Of a DNA stretch of 5,534 nt, positions 5,517 to 5,534 are shown in pieces. The DNA comes from an uncultured Clostridia bacterium (GTDB lineage Bacteria > Bacillota > Clostridia > Christensenellales > Aristaeellaceae): assembly GCA_946409855.1 (NCBI GenBank), contig CAMJXZ010000233.1:1-5534 (forward strand), written 5' to 3'. The position numbers and the translations under genes were made by a program. The notes beneath the pieces are model-generated. The model had not been told where the DNA came from, ran no database searches, and saw only the letters and a list, made by a program, of their open reading frames with translations. The first letter of the stretch is position 1, and each line of letters begins with the position of its first letter.

Positions 5517-5534
5517 CTACGGAACCCCCCGAAC

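Noticed and set aside
5499..5530. G-quadruplex possibility in the G6 tracts of the minus strand at the right end
   Set aside because: Only two long G tracts are present on that strand in the window, and the adjacent C/G hairpin explains the tracts better.

Overview
The window looks like chromosomal DNA from a GC-rich member of the Bacillota, probably class Clostridia. The reasons are the strong GGAGG-type ribosome binding sites, near-consensus sigma-A promoters, a YesM-type sensor kinase, and the closeness of both transporters to Firmicute families. This assignment is inference from style and family resemblance; no rRNA or other phylogenetic marker is present.

Layout. (1) Positions 1-1530, minus strand: a sensor histidine kinase of the YesM / His_kinase family. 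It is open at the left window edge and lacks only its C-terminal ATP-lid region. (2) Positions 1531-1778: a divergent intergenic region with a good promoter for the kinase, an extended -10 promoter on the plus strand, and a tandem 8-bp repeat between them. (3) Positions 1779-1934, plus strand: a small unrecognised 51-codon gene with a strong ribosome binding site. (4) Positions 1935-2119: a convergent gap with a bidirectional terminator and a GC-rich perfect palindrome. (5) Positions 2120-3850, minus strand: a complete ABC exporter half-transporter with all ATPase motifs intact. (6) Positions 3851-4004: a divergent promoter region with what looks like a MerR-family operator, a near-perfect 8+8 dyad inside a 19-bp promoter spacer, plus hairpins in the leader of the next gene. 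(7) Positions 4005-5438, plus strand: a MATE-family efflux protein. (8) Positions 5439-5534: a long perfect hairpin followed by a second, G/C-tract hairpin, neither with a T tract.

How the parts may work together. The ABC exporter and the MATE exporter are divergently transcribed from one short region. The MATE promoter has the stretched 19-bp spacer and internal dyad typical of promoters activated by MerR-type regulators, which often sense drugs, aldehydes, thiol stress or metals. The dyad also overlaps the likely -35 region of the ABC gene, so one regulator could control both exporters. No MerR gene lies in the window. The kinase probably works with an AraC-type response regulator encoded beyond the left edge. 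The small protein between the kinase and the exporters is the least explained gene.

No tRNA, rRNA, CRISPR array, transposase, integrase or phage gene was seen. The long open frames antisense to the kinase, ABC and MATE genes are explained by GC-rich codon usage and were not annotated.
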